From: JBBIGV01 sp037447335
GTDB lineage: Bacteria; Bacteroidota; Ignavibacteria; Ignavibacteriales; Ignavibacteriaceae
Length of the DNA stretch: 7,240 nucleotides
NCBI GenBank assembly: GCA_037447335.1
Contig: JBBIGV010000105.1
Location: 1 to 7,240, forward strand
Reading direction: 5' to 3'
Shown: positions 6,470 through 7,240 of the stretch, piece after piece
How positions within the stretch are numbered: the stretch's first letter is position 1
Layout: the number at the start of each line of letters is the position of its first letter
Position numbers and translations under genes: made by a program
Notes under the pieces: model-generated
What the model was told of the DNA's origin: nothing
Databases searched by the model: none
The model's input: the letters and a program-made list of their open reading frames with translations, nothing else

Positions 6470-6583
6470 GGCTGACCAAAATGTAGCACAGATTACTAAT
6501 CTGTGCTACGATGAATTTGAATTTAATCTGAAATCAGAAACAAAAATTCAAAGTTGTTTGCAAAATTTACTTTTTGGTCAGCC
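6470..6583. mobile_element. 114-bp MITE-like element with 12-bp terminal inverted repeats
   Basis: GGCTGACCAAAA (6470-6481) and TTTTGGTCAGCC (6572-6583) are perfect 12-bp inverted repeats. They enclose two hairpins: a 13-bp-arm palindrome at 6483-6509, one base inside the left repeat, and TTTGAATTT/AAATTCAAA (6516-6524, 6544-6552) with TCTGA/TCAGA nested inside (6527-6531, 6534-6538). The element interrupts the recombinase exactly between its linker and its catalytic domain, which sets its borders independently. It has no coding capacity and no visible target-site duplication. GGCTGACC ends are reminiscent of some transposon families, so it may be moved by a transposase supplied elsewhere (inference). 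Confidence 0.65.
6483..6509. repeat. Perfect REP-like palindrome
   Basis: GTAGCACAGATTA (6483-6495), one central C, then TAATCTGTGCTAC (6497-6509): a perfect 27-bp palindrome that folds into an 11-bp stem with a 5-nt loop. Its TAG (6484-6486) is the stop codon of the truncated recombinase. The style recalls the REP palindromes mobilised by REP-associated tyrosine transposases, but no such transposase is in the window and no second copy is present. Confidence 0.6.
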
Positions 6584-6816
6584 TCTCTGATTGATGCAAC
6601 GAAAAACCTGAAACACAGAGTTGCACTGATATAATGCTTAAGTTGGAAAGTTACACTTGAAAGAATAAATTATATTACTTTAACATCTTAACCTGTTGCA
6701 GTTATTAGTTTTCTAATGTTGTAAACCAAGGCTGCCATTATAAATTCAAATCGGTTTGGCCTTAAGTCATAGTAACTGCACCTCTGATAGTTTAGGATTC
6801 GCTTCATATATGCAAA

Positions 6817-6835
6817 TGTCCGCCTTCGGCGGATT
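6817..6835. repeat. Dispersed short palindrome, copy 2, inside the transposase
   Basis: TGTCCGCCTTCGGCGGATT on the + strand, the same 19-bp unit as at 6063-6081 except for the 3-nt centre. On the minus strand it encodes most of the I-R-R-R-R insert that replaces the expected catalytic Glu region. Confidence 0.7.
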
Positions 6836-7120
6836 CCAACTTTGTTCCTTACTGTTGAGAGTAATTTGTTAAGTCTTATCTCTGATTTACTCAAAGACTT
6901 ATTGCGATATCCTTTTGATAATATACCATCAAAAATATTTCTTCTTTCCAGTTTCTTTCGTCTGTTTTTATTTGCATAGCCTTTGTCAGCAAATATCGCC
7001 TCTTCAGAGTAGTCAACTAATTGCTCAAAGGCATTTGAATCGTGAAGGCTGGCTTTAGTAAACTCTACAGTAGGTTTTACCTCGGTTTTAATGACCTCGC
7101 TGTATTCATCAATTGCAAAG

Positions 7121-7141
7121 GACTTCGTCTTTGACTTCGCC
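7121..7141. repeat. 21-bp repeat, copy B
   Basis: On the minus strand GGCGAAGTC followed by AAAGACGAAGTC. It matches copy A (7190-7210) at 18 of 21 positions. It lies at the upstream limit of the recognisable transposase similarity, encoding A-K-S-K-T-K-S just before the FAIDEY motif. Confidence 0.55.
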
Positions 7142-7189
7142 CGTTCAAGAGTTATTTTCTTTTTGTTTTGATATTATTTTCTCTAAATA

Positions 7190-7210
7190 GGCTTCGTCTT
7201 CGACTACGCC
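7190..7210. repeat. 21-bp repeat, copy A
   Basis: On the minus strand GGCGTAGTC followed by GAAGACGAAGCC, an imperfect palindrome (GGC/GCC and GTC/GAC pairs). It lies 69 bp from copy B and beside the in-frame stops of the transposase remnant, where protein similarity fades. Confidence 0.55.
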
Positions 7211-7240
7211 TCATTAAATTGGTTTTAGAAGTTTTTCCCA

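Larger units (their letters stand above)
6160..6631 (+). pseudogene. Tyrosine recombinase (IntI/Xer-like), broken by two insertions
   Basis: The frame from 6160 to the TAG at 6484 encodes 108 residues. Residues about 3-85 look like the N-terminal SAM-like DNA-binding domain of IntI/Xer-type integrases (LMEIKNFSQKTIQCYLMYVR; YLCYLKDEKKSSWSGINTAYSSLKFFYESVLG), and IPRPKLNKTLPAVL (91-104) matches the linker that leads into the catalytic domain. At this point a 114-bp inverted-repeat element begins and supplies the stop. After it, in another frame, 6584-6631 reads SLIDATKNLKHRVALI, the expected start of the catalytic domain (compare IntI1, where LPVVLTPDEVVRIL... follows the linker). About six codons (an S-K-E-E-V type stretch) appear lost at the junction. 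The frame then meets a stop and the end of an insertion sequence. None of the catalytic residues (Arg, Lys, His-x-x-Arg, Tyr) lies in the window. A truncated DNA-binding peptide could still be made. Confidence 0.8.
6632..7240 (-). mobile_element. IS5-family insertion sequence, partial and degraded
   Basis: The left boundary is placed where the recombinase reading frame is lost (about 6632) and is therefore approximate. The transposase 3' end lies at 6688, leaving about 55 bp of IS end sequence. No terminal inverted repeat can be confirmed because the other end is outside the window. The element is inserted just after the H-R-V-A-L-I codons of the recombinase, so the rest of that gene may lie beyond the right edge. 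Confidence 0.55.
6688..7240 (-). pseudogene. IS5-family DDE transposase, 3' remnant
   Basis: The minus strand is open from about 7173 to the TAA at 6690-6688 and reads as the C-terminal half of an IS5-type DDE transposase: FAIDEYSEVIKTEVKPTVEF, KASLHDSNAFEQL, then IFADKGYANKNR (the ADKGY Asp, about 6987-6985, is the likely second catalytic Asp), GYRNKSLSKSE, VRNKVGI...TFAYMKRILNY and a final LVYNIRKLI helix. In the family the third catalytic residue is a Glu in a V-E-x-T-F context. Here V-GIRRRR-T-F stands in its place because a 19-bp palindrome (6817-6835) is inserted. Upstream, TAG and TAA interrupt the frame (7185-7183, 7176-7174), and other frames reaching the edge also contain stops. No in-frame ATG exists in the open part. 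Both facts mark it as dead. The first catalytic Asp is not visible. Confidence 0.8.

Noticed and set aside
1..7240. CRISPR array, tRNA or rRNA genes, toxin-antitoxin pair, or defence operon
   Set aside because: No regularly spaced repeats, no cloverleaf or rRNA core sequence, and no small gene pairs or nuclease/helicase motifs were seen on either strand.

Overview
The window is AT-rich bacterial chromosome. The short-loop hairpins, mixed ribosome-binding-site strength and protein flavour (lysine/isoleucine-rich RqcH-type NFACT protein, POT peptide transporter, IntI/Xer-like recombinase with an N-terminal SAM-like domain) suggest a Bacteroidota/Ignavibacteriota-type organism. That placement is an inference from general sequence style, not from a marker gene.

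Layout. Positions 1-243 hold no gene, but end in an intrinsic terminator (179-203) that would close an upstream + strand transcript. Two + strand genes follow, 54 bp apart: a DUF4126 membrane protein (244-834) and an M20D amidohydrolase that most resembles N-acetyldiaminopimelate deacetylase (889-2004). A 398-bp gap (2005-2402) separates them from two convergent minus-strand genes. This gap holds a long imperfect hairpin (2178-2213) and a strikingly GC-rich structured segment ending in a strong + strand terminator (2316-2382). The minus-strand genes are a POT/PTR peptide transporter (5574-4072) and, after a 43-bp gap largely filled by a terminator, a RqcH/NFACT ribosome quality-control protein (4028-2403).

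From 5575 to the right edge the window becomes a graveyard of mobile DNA. A gene-poor stretch with small repeats (5575-6159) leads to a tyrosine recombinase with a good ribosome-binding site (6160). Its reading frame is cut by a 114-bp element with perfect 12-bp terminal inverted repeats (6470-6583). The recombinase resumes in another frame after the element (6584-6631) and is cut again by the 3' end of an IS5-family insertion sequence on the minus strand, which runs off the window. That transposase is itself degraded: it carries a copy of a dispersed 19-bp palindrome at the place where the catalytic Glu should lie, two copies of a second short repeat, and in-frame stops near the window edge.

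The four intact genes look like ordinary housekeeping functions (cell-envelope or lysine/DAP metabolism, peptide uptake, rescue of stalled ribosomes) and show no sign of acting as one system. The most unusual material is the nested set of small palindromic elements at the right end and the GC-rich structured segment between the convergent genes.
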